This document shows positions 15,708 to 25,229 of a stretch of DNA of 64,000 nucleotides, in pieces; position 1 is the stretch's first letter; every line of letters starts with the position of its first letter. The notes below the pieces were generated by a model. That model had not been told where the DNA came from. It worked only from the letters and a program-made list of their open reading frames with translations, and did no database searches. Source of the stretch: Isoptericola sp. BMS4 (GTDB lineage Bacteria > Actinomycetota > Actinomycetes > Actinomycetales > Cellulomonadaceae); NCBI RefSeq assembly GCF_011634835.1, contig NZ_SIRP01000001.1, forward strand, positions 3,158,970-3,222,969, given 5' to 3'. The translations under genes were made by a program, and so were the position numbers.

Positions 15708-16487
15708 GTGACCGACACGTCCACCACGACCGCCCTCCCGGACCGGCCGTCCGTCGTCGACCGCGCGGCCTGGCAGGCCGCGCGCGACGACCTGCTGGTC
15801 CGCGAGAAGGCCCACACCCGCGCGGGCGACGCCCTCGCCGCGGCCCGCCGCCGGCTGCCGATGACGGAGGTCGACGCCGGGGCTCTGGTCGTCGGCGCCG
15901 ACGGACCCGTCCCCTTCGTCGACCTGTTCGCCGGGCGCGACGAGCTCGTGGTCTACCAGCACATGTGGCACGACGGCCAGCCGGTGGAGAACCAGTGCCC
16001 CGGCTGCACGACGAACGCCTGGCACGTCCAGCGGTCCGCGCCGTACCTCGCCGCGCGCGGCGTGTCGTTCGCGATGCTCACCGAGGGCCCGTGGGACGAG
16101 GTCGCCCCGTTCCTGGAGTTCATGGGGTACACGGAGCCCTGGTACTCGGTGCGCGGCCTGGGCGGCGCCGTCGCCGAGGAGATGGGCCACCTCGCCTGCT
16201 ACCTGCGCGACGGCGACCGGGTGTACCTCACCTACCGGACGACGGGACGCGGCAACGAGCCGGCCGCCGGCATCTTCGGGCTGCTCGACATGACGCCCTA
16301 CGGGCGTGGCGAGGCGTGGGAGGACGTCCCCGACGGCTGGCCCGAGGGCCGCGACTCCTGCTGGTACTGGAGCATCGACGCCGAGGGCGCGCCGACCTGG
16401 GGGCCCACCGGCCGGCCCACTCCCCAGTGGACCCGGCCCGGCGCGACCCTCGTCGTGCCGCGCGAGAGCCACGGCCACCACCACTGA
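15708..16487 (+). CDS. DUF899 family thioredoxin-like protein
   Basis: A 259-residue cytoplasmic protein. DUF899 members have a thioredoxin-like fold and are predicted dithiol-disulfide oxidoreductases. The segment VYQHMWHDGQPVENQCPGC contains the CPGC pair in the place of the redox motif; GRGNEPAAGIFGLLDMTPYGRGEAWEDVP is typical of the C-terminal half. GGAGG lies just before the GTG at 15708. It ends 18 bp from the convergent SARP-like gene. The actual substrate is unknown. Confidence 0.82.
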   Translation: MTDTSTTTALPDRPSVVDRAAWQAARDDLLVREKAHTRAGDALAAARRRLPMTEVDAGALVVGADGPVPFVDLFAGRDELVVYQHMWHDGQPVENQCPGCTTNAWHVQRSAPYLAARGVSFAMLTEGPWDEVAPFLEFMGYTEPWYSVRGLGGAVAEEMGHLACYLRDGDRVYLTYRTTGRGNEPAAGIFGLLDMTPYGRGEAWEDVPDGWPEGRDSCWYWSIDAEGAPTWGPTGRPTPQWTRPGATLVVPRESHGHHH

Positions 16488-16505
16488 GTCCCGGCCGGCG
16501 GCCCG

Positions 16506-19500
16506 TCATCCGGACTCGGGGACACCGAGCCGCAGCTCGGCGCGCGCGACGTGGACGACCTGCCGCGCCTGGTCGTCGTCCGCCGCCGCGGCGGACGTCT
16601 CGGCGCGCGCGAGCAGCACGGCGGCGTCGTCCCGCTCACCGGTGCGGGCACGCACCTGGGCGAGCGCCGCGAGCGCGTACGGAAGGCACCAGGTGTTCTC
16701 CCACTCGGCGGCGGAGACCGCCGCTTCCGCGAGCGTGCGCGCGCGCTCGACGTCGTCGCGCAGCAGGAAGAGCTCGGCCAGGTTCGCCCGCTCGAACGCG
16801 GCGGACGTCTGGTCACCGGAGCGCAGCACGAGGTCGAGGGCTCGCTCCCCGTACGCCACGGCGTCCGCCGGCCGGTCGCCCCGTCGCGCGTTCTCGCGCA
16901 GCATGGACAGCACGGCCCCGAGCAGGTTCGGGTCGCCGTAGGCCTCCGCCGGCGCGAGCGCCCGGTCACCCGCGGCCCGAGCGTCCTCGAGCCGTCCGGC
17001 CAGGCCGAGGTTGCTCGCCAGGGTGGCGTGAGCGCGGGCCACGAGCCCGTGCCCGGCGGTGCCCGGGACCTCGCGGGCCGCGACGAGCGCCCGCCGGGCG
17101 GCGGCGCACCCCTCGTCGTAGCGCCCGCGCGTCCGGAGCACGCCCGCCCAGGCGAGGTCGTGGCTCGCCGTCGCCTCGGGCGTCGTCCCCGCCGACGCCG
17201 GGTGGGCGCGCAGGGCCTCGGCGGCGGACTCGGGTTCCCCCGCACGCAGCAGGCTCTCGGCCAGGCGCGCCGCCACCAGCACGCCCTCGACGCGCTCGCC
17301 GCGCCGGTCGAGCTCCCCGAGCGCGACCTGCAGCGTGGCGACCGCCTCGGCGTACCGGCCCATCCGGTGCAGCACCTGCCCGTGCGCGACGCGGGCGCGG
17401 GCGGCGTCGACGTCGAGCCGGTCCACCAGGTCGCGGTAGTACCGGTCGGCGGCGTCGTTGGCGTACACGGCGGCGGCACGCTCGGCGGCCCGGCGCAGGA
17501 AGTCGGCGGCCCGGGGGTCGTCGGCGCGGGTGAGGTGGGAGGCGAGCGCGTCGACGGCGTCGGGGCGCCGCCGGAGCACCGTCTCGGCGACGACGGCGTG
17601 CAGCTGGCGGCGGCGGACGGCGCTCAGCTGCTCGTAGCAGGTCGTGCGCACCACCGGGTGCCGGAACGCCAGGCCGGGCTCGTCGCGGCCCGCGACGACC
17701 ACCGACCGCTCCTCCACCAGGGATGCGGCAATGGCGCGCTCGACGGCGTTCGTCGCGGCGGCGCCGGCGACCGGCGGATCGAACGCCTCCCGCGCGACGT
17801 CGAGCAGCTCCGCCGTCGCCGCCTCCCCGCCCACGACGGACAACGCCTCGACGACCCGTCGGGCGTCGGGGTCGAGCCGGGTGAGCCGGACGGCCACGGC
17901 CTGCCGGACCCCGCCCGGGGCCACGTCACGTGGCGCCCCGTCGACGAGGTCGTGGGCGAGCTCGAGCGCGAACAGCGGGTTGCCGCGGGAGAGCTCCCAC
18001 GCGTGCCGCAGGGAGTCCGAGCGACCCGCGGGGGCGGGCACGGCCGCCCGCACCATCGCCAGGCACGCCTCCCGGTCCAGGCCGTCGAGCGGTTCGTCGC
18101 GGCACAGCCCCTGGCGCGTCAACGAGGCGAGGACGCCACGGCGCGGGTCGTCGTCGGGCACCTCCTCCGCACGGTAGGTGGCGAGGAGGCGCAGGTCCGC
18201 GCCACGGTCGACAGCGTGCCGAGCGAGGTGCCCGACCAGCCGGAAGGTGTCGGCGTCCGCGGCGTGCAGGTCGTCCAGGACGAGCAGCACCGGCTGCCGG
18301 GCCGCGAGCGCCCCGAGCACGAGGGCTCCGGCGCGGAACAGGCGGTCGCGCTCCTCCTCGGGGGTGTGCTCCCCCTCCTCGCGCACCTGGCCGAGCGAGG
18401 GCAGCAGGGCGGCGAGCTCCGGGTACTCCGCCCCGACGTCAGCGCGCTCGTCCGCGGAGGCCCCCGCGAACCACCGGTCCAGCGCCTCCGCGAGCATCCC
18501 GTACGGAGCGCCGGTGTCCGAGCCCGCGCCCCACAGGACGGCGGTGCCGGACGACGACATCCGGGCCGCGACCTCGGCCGCCAGCCGGGTCTTGCCGACC
18601 CCCGCCTCGCCGGTGAGCAGCACGACCGGGGGCGCTCCCGGGTCGAGCAGCCGCGCGAGCACGTCGTCGCGGCCGTGCAGCGGTGCCGCCGCCGCGGCCC
18701 GCGCCGGGGCGGGCAGGTCGGGCGCCGCGGGAACCCGCGCCGGCGCCTCGGCCAGCGCCGCGGCGTGCAGCCGCTCGATCTCCGGGCCGGGCCGCACGCC
18801 CAGCTCGCTTTCCACGGCGCGGCGGCACCGGTGGTACAGGGTGATCGCCCGCCGTCGCAGCCCCTGGCGCAGGGCAGCCTCGATCAGGATCCGGTGGGCG
18901 GTCTCGTCGGCGGGGCTGTCGGACAGGATCTGCTCGGCCAGCGCCACTGCGTCCCGGGTCGCTCCCTCGGCCAGCCGCACCGCTGCCAGCCGTCGCCGCA
19001 GCCGGTCGCGCAGCGTCTCGACGCCGGTGCGCCGCGTCTCGGTCCACGGCTCGTACCGGTCCTCCGGGAGGAGGGGGCCGGTGAACAGCGCGCACGCCGC
19101 GTCCAGCTCGGCGGCGCCGTCACCGGCGAGGGCCGCGCGTGCGGCCTCCTCGGCGTGGTCGACGTCGATCCAGACGGTCCCCGGGTCGAGCGCGAGCATC
19201 GACCCGTCCGCCACCAGGTACGACGACGCGGCCCGCGGCGCCAGCTCGGGTTCCAGCGCCCGCCGCGCCGCGTGCAGCGCGACCCGCAGGCTGCCCTGCG
19301 CGGCCTGCGGGTCGGCCTCCGGCCAGCAGGTGTCCATCACCTGCTCACGGTGCAGCCGGTGCCCGGGCGTGACCGCCAGCAGCTTGACCACCGCCCGCGC
19401 GCTCGGCCGCGACCAGCGCTCCGGGGGCGTGGGACCGCCGTCCCGGACGGCGCGGAACCCGTCCAGGAGGTACAGGCGCAGCAGCGGCGCCCGTGAGTCG

Positions 19501-19514
19501 TGCCGGTCGTCCAT
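16506..19514 (-). CDS. Large SARP/AfsR-like transcriptional activator with BTAD, NTPase and TPR regions
   Basis: A 1002-residue regulator. Residues ~10-100 form an OmpR-type winged helix (RAVVKLLAVTPGHRLHREQVMDTCWP), and ~105-260 the bacterial transcriptional activation domain. An AAA/STAND ATPase follows, with Walker A TGEAGVGKTR near residue 300 and Walker B LLVLDDLHAAD near 410. The C-terminal ~450 residues are TPR-like helical repeats. No LuxR domain is present. Such activators bind direct repeats spaced 11 bp. The start has no ribosome binding site and TAGGCT ends 9 nt upstream. It lies just downstream of the secreted protease operon, a likely target. Confidence 0.88.
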   Translation of the reverse strand: MDDRHDSRAPLLRLYLLDGFRAVRDGGPTPPERWSRPSARAVVKLLAVTPGHRLHREQVMDTCWPEADPQAAQGSLRVALHAARRALEPELAPRAASSYLVADGSMLALDPGTVWIDVDHAEEAARAALAGDGAAELDAACALFTGPLLPEDRYEPWTETRRTGVETLRDRLRRRLAAVRLAEGATRDAVALAEQILSDSPADETAHRILIEAALRQGLRRRAITLYHRCRRAVESELGVRPGPEIERLHAAALAEAPARVPAAPDLPAPARAAAAAPLHGRDDVLARLLDPGAPPVVLLTGEAGVGKTRLAAEVAARMSSSGTAVLWGAGSDTGAPYGMLAEALDRWFAGASADERADVGAEYPELAALLPSLGQVREEGEHTPEEERDRLFRAGALVLGALAARQPVLLVLDDLHAADADTFRLVGHLARHAVDRGADLRLLATYRAEEVPDDDPRRGVLASLTRQGLCRDEPLDGLDREACLAMVRAAVPAPAGRSDSLRHAWELSRGNPLFALELAHDLVDGAPRDVAPGGVRQAVAVRLTRLDPDARRVVEALSVVGGEAATAELLDVAREAFDPPVAGAAATNAVERAIAASLVEERSVVVAGRDEPGLAFRHPVVRTTCYEQLSAVRRRQLHAVVAETVLRRRPDAVDALASHLTRADDPRAADFLRRAAERAAAVYANDAADRYYRDLVDRLDVDAARARVAHGQVLHRMGRYAEAVATLQVALGELDRRGERVEGVLVAARLAESLLRAGEPESAAEALRAHPASAGTTPEATASHDLAWAGVLRTRGRYDEGCAAARRALVAAREVPGTAGHGLVARAHATLASNLGLAGRLEDARAAGDRALAPAEAYGDPNLLGAVLSMLRENARRGDRPADAVAYGERALDLVLRSGDQTSAAFERANLAELFLLRDDVERARTLAEAAVSAAEWENTWCLPYALAALAQVRARTGERDDAAVLLARAETSAAAADDDQARQVVHVARAELRLGVPESG

Positions 19515-19523
19515 GAGGGCGCC

Positions 19524-19529
19524 AGCCTA
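19524..19529 (-). promoter_or_regulatory. -10 hexamer TAGGCT of the SARP-like gene
   Basis: On the minus strand TAGGCT ends 9 nt before the ATG at 19514 with no ribosome binding site, giving a leader of at most a few bases. Confidence 0.45.
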
Positions 19530-19555
19530 GACGAATCGAACATGCGCTCCTGACG

Positions 19556-19618
19556 CGCCGAGCATGCGCTGCCTCCGGGACCGAGGTGGTCGACCCCGGA
19601 GGCAGCGCATGCTCGGCG
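19556..19618. terminator. 24-bp perfect hairpin after the FG-GAP/subtilisin operon
   Basis: The arms 19556-19579 and 19595-19618 are perfectly complementary over 24 bp (outer ends CGCCGAGCATGC and GCATGCTCGGCG), with a 15-nt loop. It lies 17 bp beyond the stop of the minus-strand FG-GAP gene and is a likely terminator. No T run follows, and the stem is much longer than a usual intrinsic terminator. Confidence 0.65.
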
Positions 19619-19634
19619 ACGCGGCGGGCGGTGG

Positions 19635-22502
19635 TCAGGACAGGGAGTACGTGACCATCCGGTGGATGCCGTTGTCCAGGCCGAAGACCCCGCCGCCGAC
19701 CAGCTCGGCGGTGCGGTTGACGCCGAAGTCGTCGAAGTTCAGCGAGACCATCTCGTCGACGCCGTCGCCGTCCAGGTCCGCGGCGAGGTAGTTCCGGCCG
19801 CCGTACTGCTGGGCGCTGCCCACGCCGCTCTGGAACGACCAGCTGGTGGTCAGCACCGCAGGGTCCCAGGCGCCGACGCCGCCCTCGACACCGCCGAGCA
19901 GCAGCGCCCGCCCGCCGGGGCCCGTCCCGACGTCGACCGAACGCAGCGGGGCGGTCACCGAGCTGTAGGTCTCGACGCCGTCCGCGGCGAAGCCGTGGAA
20001 CGTGCCGAAGCTCAGCTGGTAGAGGACGCCCGCGTTCGTGAAGTAGTTCCCGTGCGACCAGGGGCTGCCGCCAACGGTCCGGTGCAGCAGCTCTCCCGTG
20101 CGACCGTCGCGGATCTCGGTCACCACGTGCGGCGTGACCGCCGTGTCGGGAAACCCGGGCACCGTGCTCTGGATGAGCCAGGTGTGCACGACGGCGTGCC
20201 CGTCGGCGTACGGGATCTCCGGCGAGGCGAAGACCGCGTGGTCGAGCAGCGCGCCGTGCATCCGGCTGCCGTCCGCGATCTCCGGTGCGTCGGGCGTCGC
20301 CGCCCACAGCTCCGCGCCCTGCCCGTCGAGCGCGACCGCCTGCTGGGTGGCGTCGTCCCGGTTCAGCCCGTCCACGCTGCCGTACTGGGTGTGCACCCGG
20401 CCGTCGGCCACGACGGTGTCCGAGAAGACGACGTCTCCGGCGCCCTGCGGGGCCGCGTAGGTCCACAGCGCGGTGCCGTCGCCGCGGTAGACCCGCAGCG
20501 CATCGGTGGGCACCAGGATCTCGTCGGCGCCGTCGCCGTCCACGTCGGCCACGGTGACCGATCGGACGAACCGTCCTGCGCCGTCGATCGTCGCGACGAC
20601 CTCACCGGTCGCGGCGTCGAGGACCGTGGTCGCGGTGTCGGCGGCCACGACGACCTCCGTGTCGCCGTCGCCGTCGACGTCGCCGGTCTCGATGCCGTGC
20701 ACCTGGCCGGCCACCGTGGCCTGCCAGAGCTGCCGCGGCTCACCGCTCGTCAGGGAGGTGCCGGACCAGGCCCAGACACCACGCGACGTGCCGCCGGCGA
20801 CGACGTCGTCCAGCCCGTCGCCGTCCACGTCCACGGACTGCGCGGACGACACGTCACCACGCAGCGGGGTCAGGCCGGCCTGCTTGCCGTTGCCGAGGTT
20901 GTCGGTACGGACGTTCTGCTGCAGGTCGATCGTCCGCACCACCACCCCGTGCCCCGTGTCGACGACCTCGTGGGCCATCGGCGACGCCGACGCCCCGTCG
21001 TGCTGCCAGCGCACCTTGCCGCTGCCGGTGAGGACGGTCAGCGAACCGTACTGGAGCCCGCCCACGTTCGCCGCCCGCGTCATGTCCGCGTCGTCCTGGG
21101 ACGAGACGACGAGCGACCCGTCGACGACGGTGAGCTCCCAGCTGCTGGGGCCGTCGTGGCCGTTGGCGGTGTCCCGCTTGGTGGTGCGCGACCACAGCGC
21201 CACGCCCGGCCGGTCGCCGTCGAGCACGCGGACGGTGGACGCGTTCACGAACAGGTTCGGGTCCAGCGTGGACTCGCTGACGGCGTACTCCGGCCCCCCG
21301 CCCTTCTTCAGCTCACCGACCGTCATCGCGGTGGGCAGCGCGTTGACGCGGGTGTCGAGCGTGGTGCGCTCGCCGGAGTCCAGGTCGTACGACGCGATCT
21401 GGTACCGCACGCCGTCCGTCTGGTCGGCCTGCTCGAGGGCGACCAGGCGGTCGCGGGACGCGTCGAGGTGGAGCTGGCGGCCGTACAGGTCGCTGTCCGT
21501 GGTCCAACGCACCGTGCCGTCGGCGACGTCGAGCACCAGCGTGCGGCCGCGGGCGGCGTTCGTGTCGGTCTTGCGCAGGTCCCACACCGCCGCGACGCTG
21601 CCGTCGCCGAGATCCTCGATCGCGGCCCAGGTCGCCGGGTCGGTCGTCTCCGTGTCGTAGGTCCACGTCTCCGCCGGCGTCAGCGCCCCGTCGCCGGCCA
21701 CGAACCGCATCCCCGTGAGGGTGGCGGTCCCGCCTTCGCCGCGGCCGTTGAGGGACGGCGAGTCGGCGAGCAGCAGCGTGCCGTCGACGACGGCGAGCTG
21801 GGCGGCGTGGTCGTAGAGCTTGGACCACAGGGTGGCGCCGGTGGCCCCGTCCAGGACGGTGACGTACGTGCCGACCTTCGCCGACCAGCCGGGGGGCGCC
21901 GTGCCGACGTTCGTGGAGAAGACGAGGTCCTCCACGCCGTCGCCGGACAGGTCACCGGTGTCGTAGCCCTGGTCCGACTGCGGCGCGAACGGGCTCACCG
22001 CGTTGTACCCGAGCACGAGGTGGGGGCGGTACAGCTCCGTCTCCCACGGCCGCCAGCTGCGCACACCCCACTCGTCGTACAGCGAGTCGACGGTGCGCGT
22101 CCACGAGGTGGCGCCGTCGGCGGCGTGCCGCTGCACGTTGCCGAGGCTGTGCAGCGTGAAGTAGTCGCCGTCGTCCCCGGCGGCGGCCGTGACGCCCATG
22201 CCCTGCACGCCCTCGAGGACGGACTCCTCGGTGAAGGTGACAGGGGTGTCGGGGTCGACCGGCTCCTCGGCGGAGCTCTCGTCCCCGGCGTCGTCCCGCT
22301 CGACGGCCTCCTCGGGGGCGTCGTCGCCGTAGACGTCGACGTTCACCCGGTCGGCGAGGTCGTCGGCCTGCGTGCTGGTCAGGGTCATGGCGCCGTCGCC
22401 GGCATCGGCGGCGAGCGCCTGGGGCGCGGCCGCCAGCACGAGGCCGGCGGCGGCCATCGTGGCGGCGAGGCGCGCGGGGCGCCGCGTGGTCCGGTGGTTC
22501 AT
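19635..22502 (-). CDS. Secreted FG-GAP/VCBS repeat (beta-propeller-like) protein
   Basis: A 955-residue exported protein. A signal peptide of ~32 residues (LAATMAAAGLVLAAAPQALA) is followed by an acidic stretch and then many integrin-type repeats with calcium-loop signatures: DLSGDGVEDLVFS, DVDGDGLDDVVAGG, DVDGDGDTEVVVAAD, DVDGDGADEILVP and DLDGDGVDEMVSLN. This suggests a large beta-propeller that binds Ca2+. No catalytic domain is seen. The ATG at 22502 shares one base with the stop of the upstream protease gene (TGATG), so the two secreted proteins are translationally coupled. The role, perhaps adhesion or partner of the protease, is inference. Confidence 0.8.
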   Translation of the reverse strand: MNHRTTRRPARLAATMAAAGLVLAAAPQALAADAGDGAMTLTSTQADDLADRVNVDVYGDDAPEEAVERDDAGDESSAEEPVDPDTPVTFTEESVLEGVQGMGVTAAAGDDGDYFTLHSLGNVQRHAADGATSWTRTVDSLYDEWGVRSWRPWETELYRPHLVLGYNAVSPFAPQSDQGYDTGDLSGDGVEDLVFSTNVGTAPPGWSAKVGTYVTVLDGATGATLWSKLYDHAAQLAVVDGTLLLADSPSLNGRGEGGTATLTGMRFVAGDGALTPAETWTYDTETTDPATWAAIEDLGDGSVAAVWDLRKTDTNAARGRTLVLDVADGTVRWTTDSDLYGRQLHLDASRDRLVALEQADQTDGVRYQIASYDLDSGERTTLDTRVNALPTAMTVGELKKGGGPEYAVSESTLDPNLFVNASTVRVLDGDRPGVALWSRTTKRDTANGHDGPSSWELTVVDGSLVVSSQDDADMTRAANVGGLQYGSLTVLTGSGKVRWQHDGASASPMAHEVVDTGHGVVVRTIDLQQNVRTDNLGNGKQAGLTPLRGDVSSAQSVDVDGDGLDDVVAGGTSRGVWAWSGTSLTSGEPRQLWQATVAGQVHGIETGDVDGDGDTEVVVAADTATTVLDAATGEVVATIDGAGRFVRSVTVADVDGDGADEILVPTDALRVYRGDGTALWTYAAPQGAGDVVFSDTVVADGRVHTQYGSVDGLNRDDATQQAVALDGQGAELWAATPDAPEIADGSRMHGALLDHAVFASPEIPYADGHAVVHTWLIQSTVPGFPDTAVTPHVVTEIRDGRTGELLHRTVGGSPWSHGNYFTNAGVLYQLSFGTFHGFAADGVETYSSVTAPLRSVDVGTGPGGRALLLGGVEGGVGAWDPAVLTTSWSFQSGVGSAQQYGGRNYLAADLDGDGVDEMVSLNFDDFGVNRTAELVGGGVFGLDNGIHRMVTYSLS

Positions 22503-25075
22503 CACTGGTCTCCCTGTGCGAAGCGGATCGCCGAGCCGGCGGTCAGCACCGGCTGGTCGAAGGAGTACTGGAGAGCGTCGGTGCCGGCCTGGTTCTCGAT
22601 GCCGACCGTGGCGCCCGCGCCGCCGGGCACGTCGAGGTACTGCAGCGTGACGGCGCCGTCGGCCTCGTCGAACACCGCCTCGAACGTGGCCCGGTCGCCG
22701 GACCCGTCCGCGAGGAGCACGTCGCTCCACACGACGGCGAACCGCCGGTCGCCGGCCGTGCCGACGGTAGCCGTGGTCACCCGCGACCTCTTGTCGAGCG
22801 CCAGGTCGTCCCAGTACGCGGCGACGATGCCGTTGGGCTGCGTCTCGGACGGCAGCGCCTGGTTCGTGTAGTCGCCGACCCGGGGCGCGAGGAAGTTCAG
22901 CAGCCCGTTCGTGGTCACCGAGACCTCGTCGTAGGTCACGCCGTAGTGCTCCACGCCGAACGGGAGCGCGACGGTCGCCGCGTCCTCGTCGCCGCTGAGC
23001 GCGACGGTGCCGGAGCCCTTGCCCTTGCCCTTGCCGTCGACCCAGTCGTACGCCACCGGTGTGCAGCGGTGGCCGGAGCGGTCCGTGCGGGCGGGCAGGT
23101 CGAGTGTCGCCGTCTCGTCGCCGTCCACGGTGAGGACCCCGGCGTACTTGCCGTTGCACAGCACCGGGGCGGCCGGCGTCGCCGTCAGCGTCCAGTCGCC
23201 CTCGGCGACCTGGGGCAGGGTGTAGGCACCGTCGGCGTCCGTGGTGACGGCGGGCACCGGGGTGCCGGCGACCGCGACGGTGACGCCGGCGAGCGGCTCG
23301 CCCGTGACGTCGAGCGCCGTCCCGGAGACCGCGTGGGCGGGGACGGCGGCCAGGGCCACGTCCCGGACCAGGTTCGCGCCGTCGGCGAGCTCGACCCCGG
23401 CGAACGTCCGGGGCGCGTACCCGTAGCCGCTGAGCGTGATGTCGTAGGTGCCGGGCAGCAGGTGGATCCGGTAGCTGCCGTCCGACCCGGTCGACACCGA
23501 GCGGGTGTCCTGGCCGTCGGTCACGTCGACGTCGACGTCCGCGAGAGGGGCGCCGGTGGTGGCGTCGGTGACGGTCCCCGTCACGGCGGCGGCCGTGTGT
23601 GGCGCGCCGTCGATCGCGGCGAGGGCGTCCAGCTTGCCCTCGCCCCAGACGTTGTTCGCGTCGGCGGTGCCGCCGCAGTGCGTGTCGTCGACGTCGACCG
23701 CGCCGGCGCCGAGCGCCGCGCGGGTGCCCTCGACGTCGCCGACGAGCGCGGGAGCGGCCGCCCACAGCAGCGCCGCCGCGCCTGCGACGTGGGGCGCCGC
23801 CATCGACGTCCCCGAGATCGTGTTGTACGACGACCCCGGCCACGTCGACCGGACGTCGACGCCCGGGGCCGCGATCGAGGGCACCGCCGACCCGTCGACG
23901 AGCGACGGGCCGAACCCGGAGAAGTCCGCGATCTGCCCGTGCACGTCGTACGCGCCCACCGCGTAGGTGGGGGCCTGCGCCCCGGGCGCCTCCGCCGTCG
24001 AGCACCTGACGCCGTCACCGGAGTTGCCGGCCGAGAACGTCACGAACATCCCGGCCGCGGTCCACGCCTCGACGGTGTCCTGGTAGAAGGTGGTGTTGCC
24101 GCCGCCCCAGGAGTTGTTCACGATGTCGGGCGCCAGCTCGGGTCGCGGGTTCCGCCCGTCGGAGTCCGTCGGCGCGAGAACCCACTGGCCGGCCGCGAGC
24201 AGCGACGAGTCGGAGCAGGAGCGGGACTCGCACCCCTTCGCCGCGACCCACGTCGCGCCCGGTGCCATGCCGATGCCGTCGGCGCCGACCATCGTCCCCA
24301 TCGTGTGGGTGCCGTGGCCGTTGTTGTCGCACGGCACGGTCGCGTCGGCGCACTCGCCCGTCGGGTTGAACCAGCTGTAGTCGTGGGTGAACGTCCCGTC
24401 GCCGTGGTTGCCGCGGTACGACCCCACGAGCGCCGGGTGGTCGAACTGCACGCCCGAGTCGATGTTGGCGACGACGATGCCCTCGCCGCGGTCGTCGTAG
24501 TCCGACCACACCTGGTCGGCCCTCACGTCGGTGATCCCCCACTCCGGCGTCGACGTCGTGCCGGCCTCGTCCGCGGTGGTGGCAGCGGCACTCTCGTCGG
24601 CGGTGGAGATCGCGTAGTGGCGCTCCGGCACGAGCTCGGCCACGTCCTTGCGCTGCGCGAGCGTGTCGACGAGCTCCTCGTCGCCCGTGACGAGCACCGC
24701 GTTCGCGATCCAGAAGTCCTCGTGGCCGATCTTGTGCTCGTCGAGGTACGCGGTGACGGACCGCTGGCTCCGGTTCGCCGCGGAGCGCAGCGCACCGTAC
24801 GTCGCCGTCGCCCTCGCGTTCTTGCTGCGCGCGCCGCGGGCCTTCGCCAGGTCGGCCCTGCCCTTCAGGACGACGAAGAACGTCGCCTCGCCGCCGTCCT
24901 CCACCGCCTGCTCCAGCGCGGGGTCGATCTTCTCTGCGGTCTTGCCGGCGGCGCTCGGCGGGGCGGCCGTGGCCGTGCCGGCGAGCGCCGGGCCGGTCAG
25001 CAGCGCGGCGGCGGCGACGGCCGCGAGGGCCTGCGCCGCGCGCCGCCGGCGGCGGTGCGAACGGGGATGGTGCAT
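22502..25075 (-). CDS. Secreted subtilisin-like serine protease with carboxypeptidase-regulatory-like domains
   Basis: An 857-residue S8 peptidase. The signal peptide covers ~1-37 and an I9-type propeptide ~45-155 (ATFFVVLKGRADLAKARG). The catalytic domain is ~175-475, with Asp206 (VANIDSG), His254 (NGHGTHTMG), Asn321 (oxyanion) and Ser424 (SGTSMAAPH). Two CarboxypepD_reg-like beta domains follow (~485-640), then a C-terminal beta-rich domain. It resembles bacillopeptidase F/Vpr-type enzymes. GAGGAG 6 nt upstream supports the ATG. Direct heptamer repeats and a TAGCGT hexamer lie upstream. Confidence 0.9.
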   Translation of the reverse strand: MHHPRSHRRRRRAAQALAAVAAAALLTGPALAGTATAAPPSAAGKTAEKIDPALEQAVEDGGEATFFVVLKGRADLAKARGARSKNARATATYGALRSAANRSQRSVTAYLDEHKIGHEDFWIANAVLVTGDEELVDTLAQRKDVAELVPERHYAISTADESAAATTADEAGTTSTPEWGITDVRADQVWSDYDDRGEGIVVANIDSGVQFDHPALVGSYRGNHGDGTFTHDYSWFNPTGECADATVPCDNNGHGTHTMGTMVGADGIGMAPGATWVAAKGCESRSCSDSSLLAAGQWVLAPTDSDGRNPRPELAPDIVNNSWGGGNTTFYQDTVEAWTAAGMFVTFSAGNSGDGVRCSTAEAPGAQAPTYAVGAYDVHGQIADFSGFGPSLVDGSAVPSIAAPGVDVRSTWPGSSYNTISGTSMAAPHVAGAAALLWAAAPALVGDVEGTRAALGAGAVDVDDTHCGGTADANNVWGEGKLDALAAIDGAPHTAAAVTGTVTDATTGAPLADVDVDVTDGQDTRSVSTGSDGSYRIHLLPGTYDITLSGYGYAPRTFAGVELADGANLVRDVALAAVPAHAVSGTALDVTGEPLAGVTVAVAGTPVPAVTTDADGAYTLPQVAEGDWTLTATPAAPVLCNGKYAGVLTVDGDETATLDLPARTDRSGHRCTPVAYDWVDGKGKGKGSGTVALSGDEDAATVALPFGVEHYGVTYDEVSVTTNGLLNFLAPRVGDYTNQALPSETQPNGIVAAYWDDLALDKRSRVTTATVGTAGDRRFAVVWSDVLLADGSGDRATFEAVFDEADGAVTLQYLDVPGGAGATVGIENQAGTDALQYSFDQPVLTAGSAIRFAQGDQ

Positions 25076-25109
25076 CGGGTGCTCCTCAGGGTTGTCGGGG
25101 GCACCCGGG

Positions 25110-25143
25110 ACGCTAGGCAGGGGCCGTTACCGAGGCATTACCG
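25110..25143 (-). promoter_or_regulatory. Candidate SARP-type promoter of the subtilisin operon
   Basis: On the minus strand, CGGTAAT (25143-25137) and CGGTAAC (25132-25126) are direct heptamers with an 11-bp period. Ten bases later comes TAGCGT (25115-25110), a TANNNT -10 hexamer. This matches the known layout of SARP activator sites: heptamers 11 bp apart in the -35 zone. Confidence 0.45.
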
Positions 25144-25229
25144 CCCGCTCCGCACGCGGATTCACCCGTTCGCCGCCGGGGTGCCGACCTACGCTGGAGG
25201 CGTCGAGAGTCGGCGGCGAAGGAGTCGGC

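Noticed and set aside
16551-19496. Plus-strand reading frame of about 980 codons opposite the SARP-like gene
   Set aside because: Low-complexity translation, no domain, and the minus-strand frame carries clear winged-helix and Walker motifs.
19662-22871. Plus-strand reading frame of about 1070 codons opposite the FG-GAP gene
   Set aside because: Shadow of the repeat-rich coding strand; no start signal and no recognisable family.
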